Of a stretch of 64,000 nt of DNA, positions 1-10,318 are shown one piece after another (positions within the stretch are counted from its first letter, which is position 1; each line of letters begins with the position of its first letter). The stretch spans positions 4,236,565-4,300,564 of the forward strand of contig JAKZAN010000001.1 of NCBI GenBank assembly GCA_023053545.1, read 5' to 3'. The position numbers were made by a program, and so were the translations under genes. The notes under the pieces are model-generated. The model saw only the letters and a program-made list of their open reading frames with translations, had not been told where the DNA came from and made no database searches. The stretch comes from Lepidurus packardi. Taxonomy: Eukaryota; Arthropoda; Branchiopoda; Notostraca; Triopsidae.

Positions 1-170
1 GTAAATAAACAACAAACTACTTGCATCGCCACCAAGCGGTTGAGGCCTGAAATTTCTCCCTTGATTTCGTCCCGCTAAAAAGCACACCAGACGACCAGAG
101 CCGTGTGCCAAGTCTCTCAAACCTACCACACGAGATAGCTGTGCTAGACTTTGGAGAACGTGTTGCATCA
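1..170. other. Unassigned sequence flanking KDZ copy A
   Basis: From base 171 upward the sequence matches KDZ copy B (22716 onward), but the first 170 bases do not. Copy B continues here with the C-terminal part of the transposase, so copy A is joined to foreign sequence at about 170. I recognise no gene in this piece. Confidence 0.5.
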
Positions 171-3100
171 GTCACGTCAGCTTCTGCCAACTTGGGGAAT
201 TCCGAAGCGTCGGGGACGTAATTCCTCAGTTTATTGTACCACTCCACGTGTTGCATCCATTTTTGTTTCTCGCTTGCGGCTTGCAGGCGTTTTGTCGCCT
301 CAATTTGCTTGTGTCTTCAAAAGTTGAAAAGATGCTTGAATATAAGCTGCGGTTCCCGTAGTTCATTTCAAAATAACGGTCTGTTGCAGAAGGGATACTT
401 CAATCCCAAGAAGCTACTTATTTACAGCGATTCACGGGCGTCAGCAAGTGACTGTCTCTGAATATACCCCACCCTTGTAAGCCATGCATTCAACTACTAT
501 ACTACCGATTTTTTTTTAACGAAGAAGGATTTGTATTGACATTATTATACAACACCGATAATTGCGCAGAAGCTGTCACTTTCATTTAAGAAGTGAGATC
601 CTTAAATGAATTTATTTTCACCCCAAGTAAGCCGTGAATTAACAAATTCACAATACTTTTAGCAATAAGAAAGATTCTGTATAACTATAAAAATACAACT
701 TGTATAGTTGCCAAAAATGGACAACTTTACCGGGAAACAGTTGACATATCCTCTAATCGTTTCGCCTCTGGAGCACGGCACACTTACATAAAGCGGTTAC
801 ATAAAGCAGAAGATGAGGAACACGAATGAACGAAGCATTTTTAATTCGTAAAAGCTCATGCACACCTGAAAAGCTACATACGTGCTCTGACTACGTTGCT
901 ACGACAAAATGCTTCTCCTTAGGCAAAGCGGACAATCACATATTACAGATAAAGATATCAATTCATTCAGGTAGACATTAAAAAAGCAAAAAATACATCA
1001 GGGTCAGCATGACTTACCTTTTCTATGAGTGGACGGAAGATATGTTCCGATTAAACCGAATGAAAAACTTACCAGCTGCAGCTGACACTTCAATTTTTAA
1101 ACTCTTGATACGAGCCGCTGCAACACCATCCGTGATGGATCGATGGACGTACCGCAGGAATTTCCGGACAGGACAAACGCGCCTCGATTCGCTGCTTAAC
1201 AGGTCAAACACTTCCGTAGGCTCGACTGACAAACTAATAAGATTCAGATGTTACGTTTTTAATACATAACACAATGAAAAAAAAACAGAAAAAAGGGAAC
1301 TACTTGTCTAGAAATTCCTGAACGGTTTCCATGTCCTTCTTTGTAGGCGCGGGAGCAGGGTCAGCCAAGTTAGCTGCAAAATATGATTAATTAGTTTTGC
1401 ACTTAAAAATGTTTTCAGGCAATCACCGTCTGCTCTGTCTTTCATGCTCGTACGCTCCTTCCGCAACTGCTCTTCCGAATAGCCAAACTTGTCGAGTTCT
1501 TTTTGATGGTACGCCAATAAGCGAGGAACCTGTCGCGCAAACAGAGAAAAAGTTACCCCACTCAAGCCAGGAAGCCAAAATAAAATAGCAATGCATGAAC
1601 ACCTACCATTAGATACTTCTCTGTCAGAGCTTTCACCAACGCTTCTATTTTTTTGGTGTTCCAATAGATAACGTGATCGGTTAACATCTCATTTCGACCT
1701 GAGATTCATAAATATTAGTTCGAGAAAGTAAATCCATCACCCCAAAATACTCACCTGCTTTGTCCATTCTTTTCGTAGTTTGCGCAGTCTTTGAAATGTA
1801 GGCGAAGCATAACTCGCAATGTTCCCCTGTGCACATTGGGACATGCCCAGCCCAAGCACATGACGAGCGCTCCAGCAAAGCTAGGCATGAAATATTTACA
1901 AAACTTGCTACATAATTGTGGAGTTTTACCTGGCAATTGAGGCAGTGTCCATGCGCATGCCAGACGGGAACAAAGTGCTCTGAGTTCTCCAGAATTTGCG
2001 GAAGGTCGTTTAGGGGATGGTCTTCACCAGCTCTTTTGATCCGTTCAGCTGTGTCCCTCATGAACGGGTAGAGCTGGCACATAACATCACTTATGGATAC
2101 AAAGCATATTCGTCTTTGCTTTCCAAGCTCGTACTGGAGCAGCAGGGGGTACGAATAAATTTCCCCTCGGAACATGTTCAATCCTCCCAGTATGATTTCG
2201 TGCCGACACGCCACAATGCAGATGCCCGTTTCGTCCAATTTTGCAAACGACTGACATTCTGCACGCGCTGCTTTCCAGTCCGATGCTTTGCAGGTACTGG
2301 TCTGAGAGCCCTAATCGGAAGAGAAGACCACTCGTAAGGTTTCGTTTGTGAATACTGAAATAATTACTACCTTTGCTACACGCGTTTGTTTGAGCTGTCG
2401 TATGCTTGTATCAAAATCCGCTACGTGAGCGTCCGGTAAAAGGAATGCACTTTTCATATAAGATTCTCGAATAGAGCTGACAGTCTGTTTCAGAAAATTT
2501 GCTTGAGAAATATAGAAAACTTACTCGGAATTGTGCTTCCATCTAAATACTTTCTTATTTCCATCAACGTGGACTACATGGCACGTCTCCCAGCATGAAG
2601 GGCACTGGAGTAAAGTCCAAGGAGCTTCACAGGCTTCATCACTTGTCGGAGACGTTTCCATTTTTGCAATAAGGCTTAACAATCCGAACTTACAACGCCT
2701 CCACTCCTGATAGGCATCTCTAAACAATGTCGGGCAAATCTGCGTGACCTATGGTGTATTTGAATGAGCTTGTGACAAGCACAATCTTTTTAGAGCACAA
2801 TAAAGGATACTTACAGATGCATTCAAGTCTTTCGACTTGCGTTCCAGAGTGGACAGAAGGGCTTTCGCTGAAAATCCCGGATTTTCCATTTTTGAATAGT
2901 GGAAGTCACGGAGCAATTCCACGCTGTAAACGGTGCACCCTAAGGAAAGCCCCACAATTAGGTTTCACTAATGGGTAGCGTCGTAGGATACCTTTGTAAA
3001 AATACGACGACGCTAAAAAATAATCTGAAAATATCAGACTGTCCCATTCCACTTTGGACATCGAACTGCAGCTCTTACATTTCAGTCCAGGAAGGAAGGT

Positions 3101-4154
3101 ATCATGCCGACCTAAAAATAAACGGTTAGCGAAATAAAAGAGAAGCAGTACTAGTAGATACCTCGATTACACACGTATACACAAAGGAGACCGATTGCAT
3201 CTTCGACTTCCTCAGAGCCACAAATGTTTACAAACTCGAGCCATATATGTCGATTGGAATTGCTCGACCTGGAAAAAGACAAGAAATGCAACAAATGTAA
3301 ACGACTGAAAAAATATCGTAAGTTACAACATACTTTCAGTGGAAATGCCATAAGAACCATCGCTTTCTGCTTTAAGCACTTGACAGGGCTGGAGGGCCAT
3401 TAGATAGCCACACACCCAAGTATGGCGCAAATGTGTCGCCAAGAAAGTATGTTTCAGGGCGTCACATTCGATACATAAAGCGCCGCATCCGTCACTGCAT
3501 CTAAAGTCAGAGTTTATTAAGTGATTTAGGGAGAAAGACATATACTTACCGGAGGACACTTGGAGACTTTTTACAGTTGAGGCAAATTTGCTTCGAGCGC
3601 AGGGCGGGCGACTCTTTTTTTATGATGCCGGTAAAAATTGTGGGTCGGACGGTTTCCCAACCAGCTGCTAGTCTATCGCGCCTTTCACGCCAACTTTCGG
3701 CTGGGCGAGTTGACGTACGGTTCACATTGCTAGTAAATGTTTGCCTTGTGCTCCTGTTGTCTCCGGAGTCGTTCTTCGGGTCTAAATTACAGAAAGAATT
3801 ATAATTTTGATCAGTTGAACAGTTCAACAGTTGAACATTTGAACAGTTCCAAGCTGAAATTACGTCTTACTTTCTTGAGAATCGATGAGCGTTTCCTGTA
3901 CATCCGGAGCACGGCCATTCGTTCGCTTCGCATGAGAATGATTACCCACCTTTTGACGAGGTTTGGTGCGAGAATGTAACATTCCCGTAGTTTTAGTAAG
4001 GGACGCATGAAGAAACACTTGCTTTTTTCTATAGCGTTCGCGTTCTTTAATCTTCTTGGCCTCTTTTTTTTTGTCTTTCGAACTCTTCTTGCCGCTCCTT
4101 TGCTCTTAAAAGAACTGCCTTTACCGCTGCTTCGTTTTTCTTTGTTTTACCCAT
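171..4154 (-). pseudogene. KDZ transposase gene, copy A, C-terminus missing and first exon frameshifted
   Basis: The product would be a nuclear DNA transposase. Translation starts at the ATG complementary to 4152-4154 (MGKTKKNEAAVKAV, a basic, coiled N-terminus). Exons then follow with introns of roughly 50-100 bases. One exon ends in a basic stretch with ICLNCKKSP near 3580. Next comes a Cys-rich CxC-type module (CSDGCGALCIECDALKH, about 3450-3500), then SKVEWDSLIFSDYF near 3050, and a CPSCWETCHVVHVDGN module near 2600. The catalytic core carries DETGICIVACRHE (about 2200-2240), DVMCQLYPFM (about 2060-2090) and VWHAHGHCLNCQ (about 1930-1965). These motifs in this order are those of KDZ transposases, from family knowledge. 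Copy A keeps the catalytic exon that copy B has lost. A run of T shifts the frame in exon 1 after EFERQKK, and the final C-terminal exons are absent, so it is probably inactive. Confidence 0.72.
3812..3847. repeat. Short tandem repeat in a KDZ intron
   Basis: A few imperfect copies of an 8-10 base unit (TTGAACAG and its near inverse) lie in the first intron of KDZ copy A. The matching place in copy B (about 26040-26055) lacks it, so it expanded after the copies separated. Confidence 0.7.
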
Positions 4155-4189
4155 GACAAAAAATTTTACGTACGTAAACAAAACAAAGT

Positions 4190-4230
4190 CACGTGATCCC
4201 GCGCTGAAGCGAAACTTGTGGGTATATAAT
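4190..4230 (-). promoter_or_regulatory. Putative core promoter of KDZ transposase
   Basis: On the minus strand a TATA-like ATTATATACC (complement of 4221-4230) lies about 70 bases upstream of the transposase ATG at 4154, with an E-box CACGTG (4190-4195) between them. Both are conserved in copy B (TATATA at 26435-26440). The spacing suits a TATA promoter with a short leader; no transcript evidence is available. Confidence 0.4.
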
Positions 4231-4261
4231 CCTGTGCGTACGAACAGGATGAGTGCAAGGC

Positions 4262-4285
4262 GATCCTGTGGTTTCGCACAGGATC
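4262..4285. repeat. Hairpin near the end of KDZ copy A
   Basis: GATCCTGTG (4262-4270) and its perfect inverse (4277-4285) enclose a 6 base loop, about 20 bases inside the element edge. Copy B keeps a slightly shorter stem. It could be part of the transposase binding site at the terminus. Confidence 0.5.
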
Positions 4286-4334
4286 CCGTCTGATAAATGT
4301 GTTGTTGTTGTGATGAACCATCTCGTACCCAGTG

Positions 4335-5450
4335 CGTTGTTGGCCCATTGTGCCCAAAATAAACTTTGTTTCGTGAGTTGAGTGTCTGTGTGTAGTGTGC
4401 CACGTAGCACGGTTCTGTACTTTTTAACCCGTTTTGTTGTGTAACTATACTTACGAACTTACTTTACTAAAAAGGTGCTAGTTAAAGATGAGTCAGACAA
4501 ATATCAGAGAAGTTGACGTGAAACGAAGGCCACTCAAGTTCTCCAACGCTGAAAATGCTCGAGTTTAGCGTCAACACGACCACTCAGTTCGCCGACGTAG
4601 CGCAAGATTCGATGTATTCGATGAACGTCGTGGCTTAAGTTCAATAACGGACGAAGAAACTTCTGTGACCAAAAGTGCGCCTGCAGTCCAACGAATTAAG
4701 CCTGCAGCTTTAAGCACGAACTCCACCTTACTCAACGTCAGCGGTAACTAATCTAAGAATACCCTAATCTCCAACTATAACGCTCATTATCATTTTGTTT
4801 CTGTTATTACAGTTCCTGTCGCCCCAATTGGCAAGCCCAAGACTGAACAAGAGCTCAAATCCAAGCTAAAGGTCTACAAGGAGCAGAAACGCATCATAGA
4901 AGCCCAACGCAGCAAGGCTGTCAAGAAGCCAGTTTTCGTCGTTCCGACCCATAGTCTGGCTCCTGATTCTACTACTACGTCTGCCAATGCTAAACCGCCC
5001 GTTTCTCAGACCAATTTTTCAAGAATTTCAAGAGATCAAGAGAATTTCAAGAAATCAAGAGACCAAATTTCTCAAGAAATCAAGAGACCAAATTTCTCAA
5101 GAAGCTGCAGAGAAACTCCACAAGAAGCCTGAAACGTCTGGGATTATTGTCACTCGTTCAACTGCCGCCATATCTTCGTTGCAAAACCAGCGAATTACTC
5201 GTTCCCAGGCGCAGAAACTCAAACCTTCCGTCCTTCAATTGACGGTACCACAAGAATCAGCTTCTTCGAAAAAGTCTCACATTCCTAAAAAGACAACTCT
5301 TAAAGCAGCTCGAGCAGGTGTCAGAGCCAGCTACAACTGATGTTCGGGGACTATTCGTCCATTTAAATTTCCCTTTTTAAGCATTTTTATAATTAATTGA
5401 TTTTCGTTCGTTAGGCTCCTCCAACCCTGTCAAATTTTAGCCATCTTTTC
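4335..5450 (+). pseudogene. 5' part of HURP/DLGAP5-like gene, first tandem copy
   Basis: This is the first of two tandem copies of the 5' region of the downstream gene (compare 5583-6560). It holds a leader, a first coding exon from the ATG at 4488 to about 4743 (MSQTNIREVDVK) and a second exon from 4813. The second exon encodes TEQELKSKLKVYKEQKR followed by KKPVFVV, a basic helix resembling the YKEEKQLQKLKE..FKV region of HURP, and then VTRSTAAISSLQNQRITRSQ. The first exon has an in-frame TAG (about 4566) that copy two lacks. The second exon holds a local tandem expansion of an AAGAGACCAAATTTCTC unit (about 5030-5100) that shifts the frame. No later exons follow before the second copy begins. 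A decayed duplicate is the simplest reading; it could also supply an alternative first exon. Confidence 0.6.
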
Positions 5451-5878
5451 AACCAAGCCCAGGAAGAGAAATTATAACCACAGCTATTTCTGGACTATCT
5501 TTTATGTCGCCTGTAAAGAAAATTCAGCAAGGAATTCAAGAAAACAGGTTATTTTCATCTGTGATCAACACTAGGTCAACACTTGTTGGCCCATTATAAA
5601 ATAAACTGTTTGTTTCGTGAGTTGAGTGTCTGTGTGTAGTGTGCCACGTAGCACGGTTCTGTACTTTTTAACCAGTTTTGTTGTGTAACTATACTTACCA
5701 ACTTACTTTACTAAAAAGGTGCCAGTTAAAGATGAGTCAGACAAATATCAGAGAAGTTGACGTGAAACCAAGGCCACTCAAGTTCTCCAACGCTGAAAAT
5801 GCTCCAGTTTTGCGTCAACACGACCACTCAGTCAGCAGGAAATTCGATGTATTCGCTGAACGTCGTGGTTTAAGTTCA

Positions 5879-5946
5879 ATGTCGGAGGAAGAAACTTCTG
5901 TGACCAAAAGTATACTTTTGGTCACAGAAGTTTCTTCCTCCGACAT
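5879..5946. repeat. Perfect 68 base palindrome in HURP-like exon 1
   Basis: Two 34 base arms meet without a loop between 5912 and 5913. The upstream tandem copy (4640-4690) reads straight through the same place, so the right arm plus a few bases is an insertion templated by the left arm. It shifts the reading frame. Confidence 0.9.
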
Positions 5947-6160
5947 AGTATACGCCTGCAGTCCAACGAATTAAGTCTGCAGCTTTAAGCACTAACTCCA
6001 CCTTACTCAACGACAGCGGTAACTAATCTAAGAATACCCTAATCTCCAACTATAACGCTCATTATCATTTTGTTTCTGTTATTACAGTTCCTGTCGCCCC
6101 AATTGGCAAGCCCAAGACTGAACAAGAGCTCAAATCCAAGCGAAAGGTCCACAAGGAGCA

Positions 6161-6236
6161 GAAACGCATCAAAGAAGCCCAACGCAAGGATTCTTTGATG
6201 CGTTTCTTTGATGCGTTTGAGGCTTCAACGCAAGGC
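6161..6236. repeat. Inverted templated filler at a deletion in HURP-like exon 2
   Basis: GAAACGCATCAAAGAA (6161-6176) recurs inverted at 6191-6206 and again in part at 6207-6216, followed by a direct repeat of CAACGCAAGG (about 6180 and 6227). Relative to the upstream tandem copy about 250 bases are missing here and this filler sits at the joint. Confidence 0.8.
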
Positions 6237-6342
6237 TTTGAAACGTCTGGGATTGTCACTCGTTCAACTGCCGCCATATCTGCGTTGCAAAATCAGCGAA
6301 TTACTCGTTCCCAACTCAAACTTTCCGTCCTTCAGTTGACGG

Positions 6343-6421
6343 TACCACAAGAATCAGCTGATTCTTGTGGTATATGTGAGACTTTTTCGAAGAAGCTAGC
6401 TTCTTCGAAAAAGTCTCACAT
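6343..6421. repeat. Double perfect palindrome (30 and 48 bases) in HURP-like exon 2
   Basis: The first palindrome is 6343-6372 (arms of 15) and the second 6374-6421 (arms of 24). The upstream tandem copy (about 5245-5285) runs directly from the left arm of the first into the right arm of the second, so sequence A-B has become A-rc(A)-rc(B)-B. Confidence 0.9.
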
Positions 6422-9400
6422 TCCTAAAAAGACAACTCTTAAAGCAGCTCCCAAGGTATCAGAGCCAGCTACAATTGATGTTCGGAGACCATTCGTCCAT
6501 TTAAATTTCCCTTTTTAAGCATTTTTATAATTAATTGATTTTCGTTCGTTAGGGTTCTCCAACGCTGTCAAATTTCAGCCATCTTATCAACCACCCTAAC
6601 ATTACCGTGACCAGGGGATCCAGTAATCGACGCTGGCAAGCAAAGTATGCTGCAGAGAGACTAGCCGAAGCAGAGAAAGCTATATTAAGTACGCTTTTTA
6701 AAAAATATTGATTTAAATTGACTGAATTGTTTTAAAGAGACTTACATTGTTTCTAATTTGCATTTTTATTGGATTTTCGACTCGCCAGCATTAAAAGCAG
6801 TCGAACATCCTGTTCCAGCACTTCGAGAAGAGGCCGCTTCTCCTGTACCCAAATTGGACATGGAATCTGTGACAGAAGACCAGGAAATGCCTCCAGAAGG
6901 ATCTACTGCAAGCTCTACAAGCAAGGCTGGATTTGGGGACTTGATTTACTTACCCGTAAGTAAATCGTGTGTAACGGACACTTTTTCTATGTTTTCCTTA
7001 AAGCTAATGGGGTAAACTTAAAGGTTGCAGACGTGGATTCAATGTTTGAAGAGCTTCACAATGTCAGAGCCAACGATTGGCCAAAAGAGGAAGAAAATGT
7101 GAAGAAACCTACTGTCGTAAAGAAGAAAGTGGCCAAGAAACCCGTAAAGAAAGTGACAGGTCAAGCTGTTAGAGTCAAATCTTCGTTGCAAGAAATCATT
7201 AATGGTAAAACATTTTTCTTTAATAATATACGATTTTTTATTATTATTATAATATTATATTAAAAAATAATAAGATTTTTAATGAATAAATATAATAACA
7301 AACAGTTCAAACACATAACTGTTATTAACTTATTAACAAACTGTTATTTTTAAATTTTATTTCATTTTTTGATTATAGATATTTTTTGATTTCATTTTGG
7401 TATTTTTTTATTATGTATTTTTTTTTACATATTTATATTAGTTTCTAACTGTTTATTAACTTATTAGTGTTTTATTACTTATTACTGTTTCTGACTGTTA
7501 TTTATTAACTTTCCAAGTGTTATTTTGTAAGTTTTCAAGTTCAGTTCTTTATTCAAATTTTTAATAATTTTTATTTTATGTTTATAGCTAAACGGCGACA
7601 GCTTGCTGCGGCTAAATCTCCTAAAGCTTCGCCCCTTAACCGCTTATCGACCCCGGGTACTTCCGTTACGCGCTCGGCGACCTCGACTTCTACTAAAATA
7701 GCCGAAGTAATTTTTGAATGCCTTTCGAAAGCTTGAAAAGAGGGCGGAGCTATAGCTTGTAACCCATTGGCTAATTTTAACCTTAGGTGAGCGGAACTCC
7801 TCGCAGAAGCGGACGTCGTTCATCTTCTCATAAACTGGCATTCACGCATGGACCTGCTTTAAACGGAACACCCGCTGCACTTACTCCTAAAACGAGGAAG
7901 AAATCTCTCAAATCCGAAGCGAGTTCTAAGCCAGAAGCACGGGAACAACCAGAAGGGCAGGATCTAGTCATATTTAGCATTGGCGCCAAAGCAGATGCGG
8001 ATGGTGAAGTGGAAAACATGGATGAAGAGAGTCTTGAAGCCCAAATTCAGCCCTTAACAATATACATTGATTCTCGTAAGAAAAATAAGAAAAATTTCAC
8101 AATTTTGTTGTTGTTTTTTAATGGCATTTTTATTGTAGCTAGTGCAGTTCGTATGAAGGAAATACCAATACCAGAAATTCGCCACACCTATTGTCGAAAG
8201 CAACCCGACGTGGACACTTTGCGCCTCCAGAAGGGAAGAAATGTGGTCTTCAACTCCTTACTGAAGAAGCACATGGAACCCATTCCTGACATTGTGCCTG
8301 CTGCAGACTACTTCGAACCTTATTATGAATCATCTCCTTCGCCAGCAGAAAGCTTTATTGGTAAGCCTAAATGTCCCTTTTATTAGTTTTTTAATAAAAT
8401 TCTTAAACAAATTCTAATTTTAATTAAATATTCTAGCAAAAGTATAATTTTATTATAATTCTAGCAGAAATAGCCCTAATAGTATGTGGTATCTTGTAGT
8501 ATTTTTAAAAATAGTTTGTTCCTTTATGCTATAATTTCTTAATATTATTTATATTTATTTTATTTTAATATTATTATTTATGTTAATATTTATATTCTCT
8601 TTATGTTATTTATATGGTTTCCAGGTATTGTGGAAGAGCCGGAAGATTCGCTCTATTTTTCCCCTGATGTGGAGTATATACTAGGCTCGTCCCGTACCCG
8701 GAAACGACACTCAGGACGGCAATCACGTGGCCGGCCGAGTTTGCTCTTCAGCCAAGAAGACATCTCTTCTGTGGGCGTAGCGCCTGGCGATGACTTGATG
8801 AAATTTTAAAAACCAAATGGGAACAACAGAATTCACGCACATTTTATCGTTTTCACTTTCTGAATTTGGTGTATATTTTAGTAGCCAATTGCATTTGTTT
8901 TCTACCGGCTCTGAAATTTTCTAGAAAAGTATTTAGGGCAAGAGTTTCATGAGATTCATCTATGTAATCTGATTTTTAACTTTTTTGTTACAAATATTTT
9001 TAAAGCGAAATAAAAATCAGGCGTAGCAGATTTTACTGTCTGATTTATCGCCGAGTGGGGAAGTAATCGGACATGCGAGGCTAAACTTGGTGGCGGAAGG
9101 TTGACAAGTCAAACTTGGAGGTGATGTGGCTCGTTCGACTAATGCGTCAGTATTCTCCTGCAAGCTTTCGCTCAGGCTCGCGCCTCAAACTGATAAACAG
9201 CATAGGGAGGTGTCAGTGGTTTGAAAAGTTCTGGCGTGTCTTTTAGCGACTTGAGGAGCAGGGAGGAGAGGCTCGGCAGAAAGGGTCGTAATAGTTTCTG
9301 ACAAGCTTCAGACGGAACAGTTTTTTAGAAGTTTTTTGTTGGACGCTTAGTCTGCTCCACCTGGTCCGTTTCGCAAAAGGGAGGTTTGCTCTTCTATTCA

Positions 9401-10292
9401 TCTTCAGCCGGGGTTTTCTGAGTCAGTGTTGGTGAGTGACGGTTCTTATCGTCAAGGGGGGAGGTTGGGTTAGGGTTAGGGGGTTTGGGTGGCCGTTTTT
9501 GAACCAGTGCCATGATGTGTCTCATCGACCTTTGGCGCAACAGGACAGAATATTAATTCCCGGGCTATGGCATGCGTTGCAATCATAGCACAGAGTTGCG
9601 CTCATAAGTCTGTTCCGTCTGGACGGATCACGGACCGCTTCTGTATACAGTTATACACCAAGCGATTGAGTCCTTGCCTTTTTTTTAAGGGGGAGTCTAT
9701 AGTTGCTGTCAGGAATGAAGCGTGTCAGAAATCCTCTAAACAAGGAGTTGGTTGATTTTAGGGGCAATATTTTTATAGCTGGCCGCCGTCTAGTTAGAAA
9801 AAGAAGTTCAATCTGATCTTGGAGGAAGTTGATTCTTGATTCTTCTTTTCCTGAATGTCGCAGCGTTACTGGCAAACGATACGGAAAAGGAGAGCCATTG
9901 AGTTAGAAAATTAGAAGCATGAGCGAGATGATAGAAAGATTTACGTTAAAGTATTTCTTCGGTTCTTTCTTAGGTTACATTAGAAGGAGGCGGGGAAAAA
10001 AAGACACGTGGATCGGCATCTTTTGTCGCTTAGGAGCCAGGAAGGACTGCCTTTTTCCTTTCCAAATAAGCGGGGCTTCGTTTGTTTCTAATCTGACTAC
10101 TGATGTTGAAAGATGAGAACGCTTTTCTTTTTCGTGTTGGACGAGTTATTATTATTATGGCTGGGTTCAGCTGCATTTAACTTGGAACTTTTCGCGGCAG
10201 CCAGTGTCCAGAAAGAAATATGCTGAGCGTCCCCAGCAAACTCGCTCGATAGTGATCTAATGAGTCTTGTTATAATTCCTTATTTTTATATT

Positions 10293-10318
10293 CACTATTA
10301 CGGCCTCACCGTAATAGT
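10293..10318. repeat. Perfect 11 base stem with 5 base loop
   Basis: CACTATTACGG (10293-10303) pairs with its exact inverse at 10308-10318. There is no T-run or neighbouring gene to suggest a function. Confidence 0.6.

Larger units (their letters stand above)
171..4304 (-). mobile_element. KDZ-type (Kyakuja-Dileera-Zisupton) DNA transposon, copy A
   Basis: This segment is a close copy of 22716-26515 and carries a multi-exon minus-strand transposase gene of the KDZ superfamily. The shared sequence stops at a GTGTTG at 4299-4304 (copy B 26510-26515), after which the two flanks are unrelated, so one element edge lies there. The other edge is not preserved: the last C-terminal exons are replaced by foreign sequence below 171. 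Close to the preserved edge are a TATA-like element and a small hairpin. I could not identify terminal inverted repeats or a target duplication, so the exact ends and the KDZ subfamily remain open. Confidence 0.7.
5583..8900 (+). pseudogene. HURP/DLGAP5-like (Mars-like) mitotic protein gene, disrupted 5' exons
   Basis: HURP (DLGAP5; Mars in flies) is a microtubule-binding protein of mitotic kinetochore fibres, known from the family. Exons seen: 5732-6018, 6088 to about 6495, 6553-6688, about 6789-6955, 7004-7204, 7588-7706, 7787-8075, 8139-8360 and 8625-8809 (stop). Recognisable parts are HPNITVTRGSSNRRWQ (like the PFVTVSRGK motif before the GKAP domain), VADVDSMFEELHNVRANDW followed by a KKKVAKKPVKK tail (end of the GKAP homology domain), and a basic TPRRSGRRSS motif. 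The helical core of the GKAP domain between them is not evident. The first two exons contain perfect palindromic insertions and a filler-bearing deletion compared with the upstream copy, which change the reading frame. A polyadenylation-like AATAAA lies at about 9009. The family call rests on short motifs; an intact copy may exist elsewhere. Confidence 0.6.

Noticed and set aside
9466-9484. Telomere-like GGGTTAGGGTTAGGG
   Set aside because: Only two or three units are present, and it is of the vertebrate rather than the arthropod TTAGG type; chance in a G-rich stretch is more likely.
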